Origin: Sphingomonas sp. C3-2
GTDB taxonomy: Bacteria > Pseudomonadota > Alphaproteobacteria > Sphingomonadales > Sphingomonadaceae
NCBI RefSeq assembly: GCF_033025475.1
Contig: NZ_CP130322.1
Location: 434,001 to 498,000 of the forward strand
DNA length: 64,000 bases
Direction: 5' to 3'
Position numbers and translations under genes: made by a program. This document shows, one piece after another, positions 9,444 to 20,852 of the stretch; position 1 is the stretch's first letter, and each line of letters begins with the position of its first letter. Below the pieces are notes generated by a model that did not search any database, was not told where the DNA came from, and saw nothing but the letters and a program-made list of their open reading frames with translations.

Positions 9444-9472
9444 TTGCCGAATCGTGGAACCCGCTGTTATAG
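9444..9472 (+). promoter_or_regulatory. Sigma-70 type promoter of the tRNA-Asn pair
   Basis: TTGCCG at 9444-9449 and TTATAG at 9467-9472 are separated by 17 bases, with the expected transcription start near 9479, about 20 bases before the first tRNA. Both boxes are close to the housekeeping consensus and the position fits a stable-RNA promoter. Confidence 0.65.
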
Positions 9473-9497
9473 GCGCGCCTCCACACGGAGAGATCAT

Positions 9498-9572
9498 TCC
9501 CCGGTAGCTCAGCGGTAGAGCATCCGACTGTTAATCGGACGGCCGCCTGTTCGAATCAGGCCCGGGGAGCCA
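9498..9572 (+). tRNA. tRNA-Asn (GTT), first copy
   Basis: A complete 75-base cloverleaf. The acceptor stem TCCCCGG pairs with CCGGGGA, the D loop holds AGCTCAGCGGTAGAGC, the anticodon stem TCCGA/TCGGA encloses CTGTTAA with anticodon GTT at 9530-9532, and the T loop is GTTCGAATC. CCA is encoded at 9570-9572. It reads AAC and AAU codons. Confidence 0.97.
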
Positions 9573-9612
9573 TCTCGATGTTTGGACATAGAACGCTTTT
9601 TGCGAAGCATGT

Positions 9613-9687
9613 TCCCCGGTAGCTCAGCGGTAGAGCATCCGACTGTTAATCGGACGGCCGCCTGTTCGAATCAGGCCCGGGGAGCCA
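9613..9687 (+). tRNA. tRNA-Asn (GTT), second identical copy
   Basis: Identical over all 75 bases to the first copy, 40 bases downstream, with anticodon GTT at 9645-9647 and an encoded CCA. There is no second promoter-like sequence in the spacer, so both are probably processed from one transcript. Confidence 0.97.
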
Positions 9688-9779
9688 TGCTGCAACACCT
9701 CTTCCTCGACATCATCATGATCTGAGACGCGGTTCGTGGCGCGTCGCAAAGACGTGCGCGCATGGCAGCACGGCGCCCC

Positions 9780-10712
9780 TCAGAGTGCCGGAACCTCCCC
9801 ATAAATGCGTTCGACATCGGCCGGCAGGCAAAGCCCCGTGCCCGGCGTCAACACCGTGGCCGTGCCAGCCGCGACACCACGCCGAAAGGCATCGGTGATC
9901 GGCAGCCCTTGCGCGAGCGCGAGCGTCATGGCGCCGACGAAACTGTCCCCTGCCCCGACAGCACTACGCGCCTCGACCGGAATGGCGGGGAGCCGGTAAA
10001 CACCGGCCTCACCCACGAGGATCGCGCCTTCATGGCCCATCGTGACCGCGACATGGCGGGCCTGACCGCGACCGACGATGTCCTGCGCGGCAGCGACAAT
10101 CTCTTCCGGATCGCCAAGCACGCGCCCGAGATGTTGTTCCAATTCCCCCTGGCTGGGCTTGACAAGGAAGAGCCCGCCCGCCTCCAGCGTTGCCGACAGC
10201 GCCGCCCCGGAGGTGTCGAGGACGATCCGGGACGCGGATTGCGGATCCCGCCCGGCCATGAGCCGGACATAGAAATCGCCCGGCACACCGCGCGGCAGCG
10301 AGCCGCTGAAAACAAGGTAATCGGCGTTGATCTTCGCAAAGGCGACAAGTGCCTGCTGCCATTCCGCCTCGGAGACGAGCGGCCCTTCGGGCACGAAGCG
10401 ATATTCGCGACCAGTGGCATGTTCGAACACGGCATGGCTGATACGGGTGTGATCGGCGATATCGATGCGGCTGCGGGCGATGCCGTCACGATCGAGCAGG
10501 TTGTCGAGCACGCCGCCCGTGGCGCCGCCGGCGAGATAATGCGCGCGGACATTGCCGCCGAGACGCTGGACAACCCGTGCAACATTGATCCCGCCGCCAC
10601 CGGGATCATAGCGATTGGCCGTGGTGCGGACCTTGTGCGTGTGGCGAACGCTTTGCGCTTCGCAGGAGCCGTCGATGGCGGGATTGAGGGTAAACGTGGC
10701 GATGGACTGCAT
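9780..10712 (-). CDS. pfkB: 6-phosphofructokinase II-type sugar kinase (PfkB)
   Basis: PfkB-family (ribokinase fold) kinase that most likely phosphorylates fructose 6-phosphate. The 310-residue product aligns by eye along its whole length with E. coli PfkB (309 aa): TLNPAIDGS near the start, PGGGGINVAR at 37-46, AGGATG, VFSGSLPRGVP, LVKPSQGEL, and the signature AVGAGDSFVGAMTL with the catalytic base Asp256. The open frame extends 28 codons upstream, but the ATG giving MQSIATFTLNP fits the family. 1-Phosphofructokinase or tagatose-6-phosphate kinase activity cannot be excluded from sequence. It lies downstream of secA but is separated from it by a terminator. Confidence 0.88.
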   Translation of the reverse strand: MQSIATFTLNPAIDGSCEAQSVRHTHKVRTTANRYDPGGGGINVARVVQRLGGNVRAHYLAGGATGGVLDNLLDRDGIARSRIDIADHTRISHAVFEHATGREYRFVPEGPLVSEAEWQQALVAFAKINADYLVFSGSLPRGVPGDFYVRLMAGRDPQSASRIVLDTSGAALSATLEAGGLFLVKPSQGELEQHLGRVLGDPEEIVAAAQDIVGRGQARHVAVTMGHEGAILVGEAGVYRLPAIPVEARSAVGAGDSFVGAMTLALAQGLPITDAFRRGVAAGTATVLTPGTGLCLPADVERIYGEVPAL

Positions 10713-10903
10713 CCGCGCCACTCTAGAGCCGGGAGGTCGGCTGGCAAGGCGGATGGAGACGCCCGAACGGCACCATGACGACGATGAAGGCGACATGAGA
10801 ACGCCTTCGGTGTCCGGCCGTCTCCGAAAAATTTTATCGAGACACGTCAGACAGTTGAATGAATTTCATGCGGTAATTTTGTTGGAAACTGTCCCACGGA
10901 CGC

Positions 10904-10940
10904 AAAAGGCCCGCCCCTGTGTGCAGGGACGGGCCTTTTT
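10904..10940 (-). terminator. Rho-independent terminator of secA
   Basis: Sixteen-base arms (AAAAGGCCCG... and ...CGGGCCTTTT) around a TGTG loop. One mismatch on the plus strand becomes a G-U pair in the minus-strand RNA, and that strand ends in a U-run, so it terminates secA transcription 20 bases after the stop codon. Confidence 0.88.
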
Positions 10941-10960
10941 CGCATACTGTCAGGCGGCGA

Positions 10961-13708
<2,748 letters not shown>

Positions 13709-13828
13709 TGTAATTCCTGTCTATTCTATGATGCGCCCGCCGCGACCGCGAGCAGACACGCAAATTTATGGCGATAAGATAAAATGGGAGCGTCGGCGCA
13801 TGGCAATTACGGCGCCGATGGCCGCAAC

Positions 13829-14140
13829 CTATTCCCGACGGCGCTCGCCAAAGGGCGTGGGCGCAAAGGGAAGCAGAGGCTCAACCGGCGTGGAGAGCGG
13901 CTGTGCATAGGCGGCCAGCGAACGGGCGCCGGGTTCGACCGCAGCGCGCACCGGGGCTGCCTTCTCGATCGAAAGAACGTGCGCAACCGCCACGATTCCC
14001 GCGATATTTTCAGCCGCGCTCTGCTGCATCTGTGCAAGCTCGGCCCGACGCTCACCGGAGATAGCCCCGGTAAACCCAGACAAGAGCGCAGACAGAAAAA
14101 GCAACAGTTCCAAAGACGGGCCTCTCAACAGCGTTGGCAT
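13829..14140 (-). CDS. Hypothetical small protein with hydrophobic N-terminus
   Basis: An open frame of up to 103 codons lying between secA and a TonB-like gene on the same strand. The N-terminal part (PSLELLLFLSALLSGFTGAI) is hydrophobic enough for a membrane anchor or signal sequence; the rest is Ala/Pro-rich with no motif I recognise. ATG 14140 has no good ribosome-binding site; an in-frame TTG a few codons on follows GAGAGG and may be the real start. The 525-base gap between the flanking genes otherwise holds nothing I can name. It may be a genuine lineage-specific gene or a GC-rich open frame. Confidence 0.45.
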   Translation of the reverse strand: MPTLLRGPSLELLLFLSALLSGFTGAISGERRAELAQMQQSAAENIAGIVAVAHVLSIEKAAPVRAAVEPGARSLAAYAQPLSTPVEPLLPFAPTPFGERRRE

Positions 14141-14233
14141 GACATAGTTATTGCGGAGCCGTTCGTCTATCGAAACGGCACGAAAAAACCGTACCCGGAC
14201 GCGCGGGCACCCGGGCTGGACGGGGGATACCGC

Positions 14234-14800
14234 TTATTTGGCCTTGGCAATGGCGAAGGGCACGACTTCCTCATGGACACGGCGGCGCCCATCGGCATCG
14301 TAATGCTTGGTATCGATCTTGTGCTTGATCACCACCTGGCACAGCCGCTTGTCCTCGCCCGCGTCACCCGTCGGGCGGACGAGGCGGCAGGAGGAGATCA
14401 TCCCGTCGCGGTCATAGGACAGGATCGCATCGCCGCGGACGATATTGGGATCGTCGCCGCCGAGCAGATCATCGAGCTTCCAACTGATCTTCTGCTTCAT
14501 CCGGCTTTCAACGGCTTTGCCCGCCTCATCGCGCGCGGGCACCCAGCGAGACCGCATGAACACCTCGCAGGTCCGTGAATCCAACGCGGCATGGCCGCTC
14601 GACTGTTCGATCTCGCAGGCCGACACCGCGCCATCGGCGCCGATGGTGAAAATGGCCGCCACCGTGCCTTCCTGACGCTGAGCGGCCGCCTCACGCGGGT
14701 AATCGGCGGCGGTGATATTGGGCCCCTGCCCTTCGACCACCTTGGCCGGTGTGCCGGTTGCGGCATCGGCAAGAAGCATTGCAGCCATCAACAACATCAT
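14234..14800 (-). CDS. TonB C-terminal-like exported protein
   Basis: The 188-residue product begins MMLLMAAMLLADAATG, a short signal-like sequence, and continues with ITAADYPREAAAQRQEGTVAAIFTIGADGAVSACEIEQSSG, the pattern of the TonB C-terminal (energy-transducer) fold in which a YP..A...EG.V...F.I...G.V motif recurs. There is no long Pro-rich periplasmic spacer, so it is not a canonical TonB. The start is fixed by a strong GGGGAGG eight bases before ATG 14800; the open frame upstream lacks similarity. It is divergent from argJ. The role is probably periplasmic, partner unknown. Confidence 0.78.
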   Translation of the reverse strand: MMLLMAAMLLADAATGTPAKVVEGQGPNITAADYPREAAAQRQEGTVAAIFTIGADGAVSACEIEQSSGHAALDSRTCEVFMRSRWVPARDEAGKAVESRMKQKISWKLDDLLGGDDPNIVRGDAILSYDRDGMISSCRLVRPTGDAGEDKRLCQVVIKHKIDTKHYDADGRRRVHEEVVPFAIAKAK

Positions 14801-14940
14801 CTGATCCTCCCCTGTTCCGGGCATGCCCGTCCCACTGAAACAGGCTATCAGTTGGGGGTTTTTTGGAAAAGCCGTTTCCACCGTCTGGCACGATGCGCTA
14901 GACGGCCAGCAGTTCCATTCCGGAGTTTCGAGCCGACACC

Positions 14941-16173
14941 ATGACCGATCTTGTGAAATCCCCCCTTGCCCCCGCAGCCTTCCCCGCACTTCCCGAAATT
15001 GCGGGCGTGTCGAAGCGCGTGGCGCGGGCGCGATACAAGAACTGGAATCGCTGCGATCTGACCTTTGTGACGCTGGATGCCGGAACGAGCGTGGCGGGCG
15101 TGTTCACGACGAGCAAATGCCCCTCGCCCGAGGTGGAATGGTGCCGATCCGCCCTGCCGATGGGCACGGCACGCGCCGTTGTCGTCAATGCCGGCAACAG
15201 CAACGCGTTTACCGGCAATCGCGGGCGTGCCGCCGTCGAGGCGATCGCCGCGCGCGTGGCCGGGCATCTAGGCTGCCAGCCGTCCGAAGTCTTCGTCTCG
15301 TCCACCGGCGTGATCGGCGTACCGTTGCCCATCGACAAGGCCGAGGCCGGGCTGGACGCAGCCTTTTCCGCGCCCGAATGCAGTTGGGAAGACGCCGCCG
15401 CCACGATCATGACCACCGACACCTTTACCAAGGGCGCAACCGCGCAGGCGGTGATCGGCGGGCAGACGGTGAACATCGCCGGGATCGTCAAGGGATCGGG
15501 GATGATCGCGCCGGACATGGCGACGATGCTCGGCTTTATCTTTACCGATGCAGCCGTTGAGCCCGCTTTCCTGCAGCAGATGCTGTCGGCGGCGAACCGC
15601 AAGAGCTTTTCGAGCATCACGGTCGACAGTGATACCTCGACCAGCGACACGGTGCTGGCCTTTGCGACCGGCAAGGCGGGCAACGTGCCGCTTTCAGCCT
15701 ATGACGATGCGGGCGCGGACGCGTTTCAGGCGGCGCTCACCGCGATCTGCCTTGACCTGGCGCATCAGGTGGTGCGCGACGGCGAAGGCGCGAGCAAGTT
15801 CATCGCAGTGACCGTGGAAGGCGCGGTTTCGGACGACAGCGCACACCGCATCGCGCTCTCCATCGCCAATTCGCCGCTGGTGAAGACCGCGATCGCCGGC
15901 GAGGACGCCAATTGGGGCCGCGTGGTGATGGCCGTCGGCAAGGCGGGCGAACCCGCCGAGCGCGACCGGCTGGCCATCCGTTTCGGCGCGACGCAGGTGG
16001 CGCGCGACGGGCTGGCGGTCGAAGGCTATGACGAAGCCCCCGTGGCCGCACACCTGAAGGGCAAGGAAATCGAGATCGGCGTGGAACTGGGCCTTGGCAA
16101 CGGCCGTGCAACGGTCTGGACCTGCGACCTGACGCATGGATATATTTCCATCAACGCCGACTACCGGAGCTGA
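14941..16173 (+). CDS. argJ: Bifunctional ornithine acetyltransferase / N-acetylglutamate synthase ArgJ
   Basis: ArgJ transfers the acetyl group from N-acetylornithine to glutamate, making the arginine pathway cyclic, and may also acetylate glutamate from acetyl-CoA. The 410-residue precursor cleaves itself before the nucleophilic threonine in PDMATMLGF (Thr195) to form alpha and beta chains. Other family marks are VVVNAGNSNAFTG, STGVIGVPLP, KGSGMIAPDM and GEDANWGR. The sequence ends in the conserved Asn-Ala-Asp-Tyr-Arg-Ser tail. The next gene begins five bases after the stop, so they probably share a transcript. Confidence 0.97.
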   Translation: MTDLVKSPLAPAAFPALPEIAGVSKRVARARYKNWNRCDLTFVTLDAGTSVAGVFTTSKCPSPEVEWCRSALPMGTARAVVVNAGNSNAFTGNRGRAAVEAIAARVAGHLGCQPSEVFVSSTGVIGVPLPIDKAEAGLDAAFSAPECSWEDAAATIMTTDTFTKGATAQAVIGGQTVNIAGIVKGSGMIAPDMATMLGFIFTDAAVEPAFLQQMLSAANRKSFSSITVDSDTSTSDTVLAFATGKAGNVPLSAYDDAGADAFQAALTAICLDLAHQVVRDGEGASKFIAVTVEGAVSDDSAHRIALSIANSPLVKTAIAGEDANWGRVVMAVGKAGEPAERDRLAIRFGATQVARDGLAVEGYDEAPVAAHLKGKEIEIGVELGLGNGRATVWTCDLTHGYISINADYRS

Positions 16174-16178
16174 CGACC

Positions 16179-16973
16179 ATGCATCCGCTGCACCACCGCG
16201 TCGCGACATTGATCGAGAAGGTGGGCACGGATGTGATCCTGCCGCGTTTCGGCCGGCTTGCTTCCGAGCATATCCGGCTGAAGGCGGCGGACGAGATCGT
16301 CACCGTCGTCGACCATGAGAGCGAAGACCGACTGGCCGAAGGGCTGGCCCGTATCCTGCCCGAGGCGGGGATTGTGGGCGAGGAGGGCGCGGCGGCGAAC
16401 CCCGCGCTGCTCGAGCATGCCGGCGAAGGGCTGCGCTGGATCATCGACCCGATCGACGGCACCGCCAATTTCGTGGCCGGAAAGCCCCCCTTCGGCGTAC
16501 TCGTCGCGCTGGTCGACAATGGCGTGACCGAGGCCGGCTGGCTGTTCGATCCGATTGACGGGCGGATGTGCCATGCACAGTGCGGGCGCGGCGCGTGGAT
16601 CGACGCCGAACGCGTAAAGGCCGAGGAAAGCGGCGCCCCCCTGCCCATCGCGGCGATTTCGACGATGTTCATGGAAGCCGGGCGCAAGGCCGATTTCAAG
16701 GCACGCGCCAAAGGCAAGATGCGGCTGGTGGACATTCCCCGCTGCGCCGCTGAGCAATATCCGCGCCTGGTGCTGGGGCAAAACGATCTGGCGCTGTTCG
16801 AACGCGCGCTGCCCTGGGACCATGCGGCAGGCGTGCTGTTCGTCAATGAAGCGGGCGGCCGCGTGGCCCGTGCCGATGGCAGCCCCTATCTGGTCGGCGA
16901 TCTGCGCCCCGGGCTGCTCGGCGCCGCTTCCCCCCGGCTATGGGACGAAGCGGCGCAGATACTCTTTGGTTAG
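16179..16973 (+). CDS. Inositol monophosphatase family protein
   Basis: A Mg-dependent, Li-sensitive type phosphatase of the IMPase/CysQ/SuhB superfamily, 264 residues. Metal-binding signatures are all present: GEEG at 67-70, DPIDGTANF with Asp90 and Asp93, and the second signature PWDHAAGVLFVNEAGG. Substrate cannot be fixed from sequence: inositol phosphate, 3'-phosphoadenosine phosphate or histidinol phosphate are known in the superfamily. The gene starts five bases after argJ. It converges with trxA across a palindromic hairpin. Confidence 0.9.
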   Translation: MHPLHHRVATLIEKVGTDVILPRFGRLASEHIRLKAADEIVTVVDHESEDRLAEGLARILPEAGIVGEEGAAANPALLEHAGEGLRWIIDPIDGTANFVAGKPPFGVLVALVDNGVTEAGWLFDPIDGRMCHAQCGRGAWIDAERVKAEESGAPLPIAAISTMFMEAGRKADFKARAKGKMRLVDIPRCAAEQYPRLVLGQNDLALFERALPWDHAAGVLFVNEAGGRVARADGSPYLVGDLRPGLLGAASPRLWDEAAQILFG

Positions 16974-16986
16974 CGGTTCCCAATCC

Positions 16987-17030
16987 GCGATTTCCGAGTC
17001 AGCAGATGCTTCCATCTGCTTCGAAATCGC
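16987..17030. repeat. Inverted repeat between convergent IMPase and trxA genes
   Basis: A two-part palindrome. Outer arms GCGATTTC (16987-16994) and GAAATCGC (17023-17030) flank inner arms GCAGATG and CATCTGC with a CTTC tetraloop. It ends at the base before the trxA stop codon. There is no T-run, so it may be a weak bidirectional terminator, a 3' stabilising structure, or one copy of an interspersed repeat. I found no second copy in this window by eye. Confidence 0.6.
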
Positions 17031-17351
17031 TTAGAGTTCGCTTTCGATCCAGCCCTTGAGTTGGCTCTTGGGCGCCGCGCCGACCTTGGTGGCGGCGGGC
17101 TGGCCGTTCTTGAACAGGATCATCGTCGGAATGCCGCGCACGCCGTACTTGGCGGGGGCGTCGGGATTGTCGTCGATGTTGAGCTTTGCGATCGTGACCT
17201 TTTCACCAAGCTCGTCCGAAAGTTCTTCAAGCGACGGGCCGATCATCTTGCACGGACCGCACCATTCAGCCCAGAAATCGACGAGAACCGGGCCCTCGGC
17301 CGAGATCACGTCCTGATGAAAGCTTGCGTCACTGATCTGCTTGGTGGCCAT
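17031..17351 (-). CDS. trxA: Thioredoxin TrxA
   Basis: Small cytoplasmic dithiol reductant. The 106-residue product has the active site WCGPC (Cys31, Cys34) in [11 protein letters not shown] and the cis-proline loop [14 protein letters not shown] 17351 is preferred over an in-frame TTG six bases upstream because AAAGGAG lies eight bases before the ATG and only two from the TTG. It follows addA by 72 bases on the same strand, the position trxA often holds after addAB in alphaproteobacteria as I recall. Confidence 0.97.
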   Translation of the reverse strand: MATKQISDASFHQDVISAEGPVLVDFWAEWCGPCKMIGPSLEELSDELGEKVTIAKLNIDDNPDAPAKYGVRGIPTMILFKNGQPAATKVGAAPKSQLKGWIESEL

Positions 17352-17423
17352 CGCCAAATCTCCTTTAGGGTTGACCGTATCTAGGAGCGGATCGCCCGCG
17401 TCTCAACCGTTTTGCCCAAAGCT

Positions 17424-20400
17424 TTATTCCGTGGGTGCCAAGCCCGGCTTGTGCGCCGCGAGCAACGCCTCGGGCAGCTCGATCAATGCGGGGCCGGCGG
17501 TATAGAGAAGCTCGGCCACGATGCGACGGCCCGGGAAGATCACGCGCAGCGCCTCGGCATAGGCCGACATCTGCCGCAGGTGATGGGTAGGCACCTTGAG
17601 CACCCCGGCGGGCACGCGGCGCCCCGTCTTGAAATCGACAATGCGGATGATATCGTCACGCACGAGAAGCCGGTCGACCGTACCCGCGATCACATCGCCC
17701 GTGACGACCGCAGCAATCGGCGCCTCGGCGAGCGCATCGGCACCGAACAGATCGGCGTGGACGGGATCGTTGACGATCGCGAGCGCGTCGTGGGCAATGG
17801 CCGCGCGTTCGGCGGGATCAGAGAGCCCCGCGCTGTGTTCGAGCCAGTGAAGCGCCGCGCCTTCGCGGGCATCACGCGCGACATCGGGCAGGCGTTCGAA
17901 CAGCGCATGGAGCAGCCGGCCGCGTTCGGCCGCGCGGCGCATCTCGGGGCCCGGCGGCGGGCTGGCGACATCATCAGGGCCCATCGAGGACGGTGCCAAT
18001 GGGCGCGGCGGGCGCGATTCCTCGGGCGCGGCGCGGTGCAGCCATTCGGGCAGCGATGGCGGGAGCTCGACGGCCTTTTCAGCGGGCGGCTGGCGCAGCG
18101 GTGCTTCGGCCGGACGATGGCCAAGGAAATGACGCGCGCCGCCCCATTCGCCGTCATCGACCGCCTCGACGCCCAGTTGCTCGAACGCGCTGCCAATGGC
18201 GGCGTGCCAGCTCTTGGCATGCGGCACGCCCTTGGCCTGCGGCCCGAGCGCACCGCCGATGATCAGGCGTTCCTCGGCGCGGGTGAGCGCGACATAGAGG
18301 AGCCGCCAATGTTCCTGGAGCTCTCGCCGGGTGGACAGATCGACCGCCTCGGCGAGCGATCCCGCCGCCTCCCCTTTTCGCGGCCGAAAGACGGGAACGG
18401 GCTCGTTATTCTCGAAAATGTCCCAATCCACGCTGCTGCGCGGGCCGCGCGTGGGATCGACCGTGGCATCGGCGAGGATGACGAGCGGCGCCTGAAGCCC
18501 CTTGGCGCCGTGCGCCGTCATCACGCGCACGGCATCGAGCGGCGCGGATGGATCGCGGACGATCTCGACATCGCCGCGATCGAACCAGTCGATGAACAAT
18601 TGCAGCGACGGCGCCGAATCGCTTTCGAACTGGAGCGCGGCGTTCAGCAGTTCCTCGATCGGATCGCGCGCCTCCGCCCCCAGCCGCGCCAGCAGCTTGC
18701 GCCGCGCATCGACCGGACCGGAGAGCAGGTTTTCGAGGAAGCGGTAAGGCGTGGTGAGATCGGCCTGGCCGAGGATCTGGCGGATCGCCTCCGCCGCATC
18801 GCCCTCAAGCGCACGCGTATCGCGCAGATGGCGGTAGAGGCTCCTACCCTTGGGACGTTCCAGCCCCTGCTCCATTAGCTGCTCCTGCGTCCAGCCGATG
18901 ATCGGCGAGACGAGCAGTCCTGCGAAATTGAGATCGTCTTCGGGCTGGAGCGCGAAGCGGATGGCGGAGAGGAGATCGCGCACGACGAGCGGCGCGTTGA
19001 GCCGGAGACGATCGATGCCCGCAACGGGCACCCCTTCGGCATAAAGGCGCGCGACGATGAGCGAGGCAAGCTCGCTGCGGCGACGGACAAGGATCAGAAT
19101 ATCCTCAGGGCGGAGCGGCCTCCCCTTGCTTTCGAGCCAGAGCGGTTCTTCGAGCCAGTGGCGGATCTGACGCGCAAGCCGGGTGGCGAAGCTGCGTGTG
19201 CTGTCCGACAGCCAGCTTTCGTCGCCCTCGATTTCGTCGTCATCGCCGCTGAGGCTGTCCGGCGATACGGGGTTCCAGAGCGTGACGATGCCGGGGCCGG
19301 AAACCGCGCTTTTATGCGGCTCGGTGCCCGACATCAGGCCAAGCGCATCATGACCGAGATTGTCGAGCAGTGCGTCGACCAGTTCGAGCACGGGCTCGGT
19401 GGAGCGGAAGGATTCGATCAGCGAGAGATCGAGCAGATCATGCCCGACCGATTCCGCCTGCCGCGCGAAATAGATCTGCGCCGCCTGGAAATTGATCGGA
19501 TCGGTGCCCTGAAAGCCGAAGATCGCCTGTTTATAGTCGCCGACCGAAAAGATGGTGCGGATGCGATCGGCCTTGGAGCCATCGCCCGAAAAGAATTCGC
19601 CCGCCAGCGCCGAGACGATGGCCCATTGCTGGGCATTGGTATCCTGCGCCTCGTCGACAAGGATATGATCGGTCGCCTGATCGAGCTTGAAGCGGATCCA
19701 GTCGGCCATGCGCGACTGGCCGAGCAGTTCGACGGCCTTGCGGATTAGATCGTTGAAATCGACCGAGCCCTGAAGCCGTTTCGCCTCAGCATAGAGCGTC
19801 GCGAAGCGGCGACCCGCCTCAAGCCCGGCGCCCAGAATGGCCGCAAGTTCGGCGCGGCTGCGCAGCGAGAGCAGGTCCTGCACGCTATCGGCAATGCGCG
19901 TGGCATAGCCTTCATAGCCCGGCTCGATCCCGAGCATCTTGGCCGAAAGCGCGAAGGGTTCACCCTTTTTGTTACGGACGACGCCGAGCAGATCGGCGAG
20001 CATCTGCGCGCGCAACTCCGGCGAAGCACCACGCCATTTCGCGATCATGTCGGCCTTGGCGAGGCCCTTTACCCCGGCGATCTCGGCATTGGCGGCGCCG
20101 ATGCGGCGGACGCTTTCCATGTCGAACGCATCATCGGCGCAGGCGGCGATGATCGCCTGTTCGATATCGCCTTCGGGCACGCCAAGCGCCGCGCGAATGT
20201 CGGCCGGGATATCCGCGCCGAAATTGGCCATGGCGGCGGGGACGGCCGCGCAGTCCATGAGGAAGCCTTCGGCCCCGCCTTCCCCCAGCCGGCGGCTGAG
20301 CGCCTGCACGGCCTGAAGCAGTGCTTCGTCACCGCTGTTTTCCGCACCCACCAGCATATCCGCCAAAACGGTTCGGGCGAGCAGCTTCTCCTCGCGTGCC

Positions 20401-20852
20401 TCCATCGGCCGGAAACCGGGGATAAGCCCGGCCTCGACCGGGAAACCGGCAAGCAAGGTCTGGCAAAAACTGTGGATCGTCTGGATGCGCAGCCCCGAGC
20501 CGCTGGCGTCGAGCACGCGGGCAAAGAGCGTACGCGCCACCGCGCGGCTCTCTGGCCCGTGATCCTCACCCAGCGCCATCAGATCGCGCGCCAGTTCGGT
20601 ATCGGGCAGGCGCACCCAATGGGCGAGCCGTGCATGGATGCGATCCGCCATTTCGGCGGCGCCCGCCTTGGTGAAGGTGAGGCAGAGGATCGTCGACGGA
20701 TCGGCCCCGCTTAACAGCAGGCGCATCACTCGCGCGGTGAGGACGTGCGTCTTGCCGGTGCCGGCCGAGGCCGAAAGCCAGACCTGTGCCTGCGGATCGG
20801 AGGCGAGTTTCTGATTGCCGCGCAGGGCAAGGAGCGGTTTTACCTTAGCCAT
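17424..20852 (-). CDS. addA: Double-strand break repair helicase-nuclease AddA
   Basis: AddA is the UvrD-type helicase plus nuclease subunit of AddAB, which resects double-strand ends and loads RecA. About 1142 residues. Walker A SASAGTGKTHV is at residues 27-37, the motif II box is VDEAQDTNAQQW, motif VI contains LLYVALTRAEERL, and the C-terminal nuclease has GTVDRLLVRDD followed by RIVDFKTGRR, a complete PD-(D/E)xK set, then HLRQMSAYAEAL. ATG 20852 gives an 8-base overlap with addB; ATG 20861 is also possible. It is the penultimate gene of the divL-to-trxA cluster. Confidence 0.96.
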   Translation of the reverse strand: MAKVKPLLALRGNQKLASDPQAQVWLSASAGTGKTHVLTARVMRLLLSGADPSTILCLTFTKAGAAEMADRIHARLAHWVRLPDTELARDLMALGEDHGPESRAVARTLFARVLDASGSGLRIQTIHSFCQTLLAGFPVEAGLIPGFRPMEAREEKLLARTVLADMLVGAENSGDEALLQAVQALSRRLGEGGAEGFLMDCAAVPAAMANFGADIPADIRAALGVPEGDIEQAIIAACADDAFDMESVRRIGAANAEIAGVKGLAKADMIAKWRGASPELRAQMLADLLGVVRNKKGEPFALSAKMLGIEPGYEGYATRIADSVQDLLSLRSRAELAAILGAGLEAGRRFATLYAEAKRLQGSVDFNDLIRKAVELLGQSRMADWIRFKLDQATDHILVDEAQDTNAQQWAIVSALAGEFFSGDGSKADRIRTIFSVGDYKQAIFGFQGTDPINFQAAQIYFARQAESVGHDLLDLSLIESFRSTEPVLELVDALLDNLGHDALGLMSGTEPHKSAVSGPGIVTLWNPVSPDSLSGDDDEIEGDESWLSDSTRSFATRLARQIRHWLEEPLWLESKGRPLRPEDILILVRRRSELASLIVARLYAEGVPVAGIDRLRLNAPLVVRDLLSAIRFALQPEDDLNFAGLLVSPIIGWTQEQLMEQGLERPKGRSLYRHLRDTRALEGDAAEAIRQILGQADLTTPYRFLENLLSGPVDARRKLLARLGAEARDPIEELLNAALQFESDSAPSLQLFIDWFDRGDVEIVRDPSAPLDAVRVMTAHGAKGLQAPLVILADATVDPTRGPRSSVDWDIFENNEPVPVFRPRKGEAAGSLAEAVDLSTRRELQEHWRLLYVALTRAEERLIIGGALGPQAKGVPHAKSWHAAIGSAFEQLGVEAVDDGEWGGARHFLGHRPAEAPLRQPPAEKAVELPPSLPEWLHRAAPEESRPPRPLAPSSMGPDDVASPPPGPEMRRAAERGRLLHALFERLPDVARDAREGAALHWLEHSAGLSDPAERAAIAHDALAIVNDPVHADLFGADALAEAPIAAVVTGDVIAGTVDRLLVRDDIIRIVDFKTGRRVPAGVLKVPTHHLRQMSAYAEALRVIFPGRRIVAELLYTAGPALIELPEALLAAHKPGLAPTE

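Noticed and set aside
9725-9744. GACGCG...CGCGTC hairpin after the second tRNA, as tRNA terminator
   Set aside because: Only six base pairs and no T-run; not distinguishable from GC-rich background.
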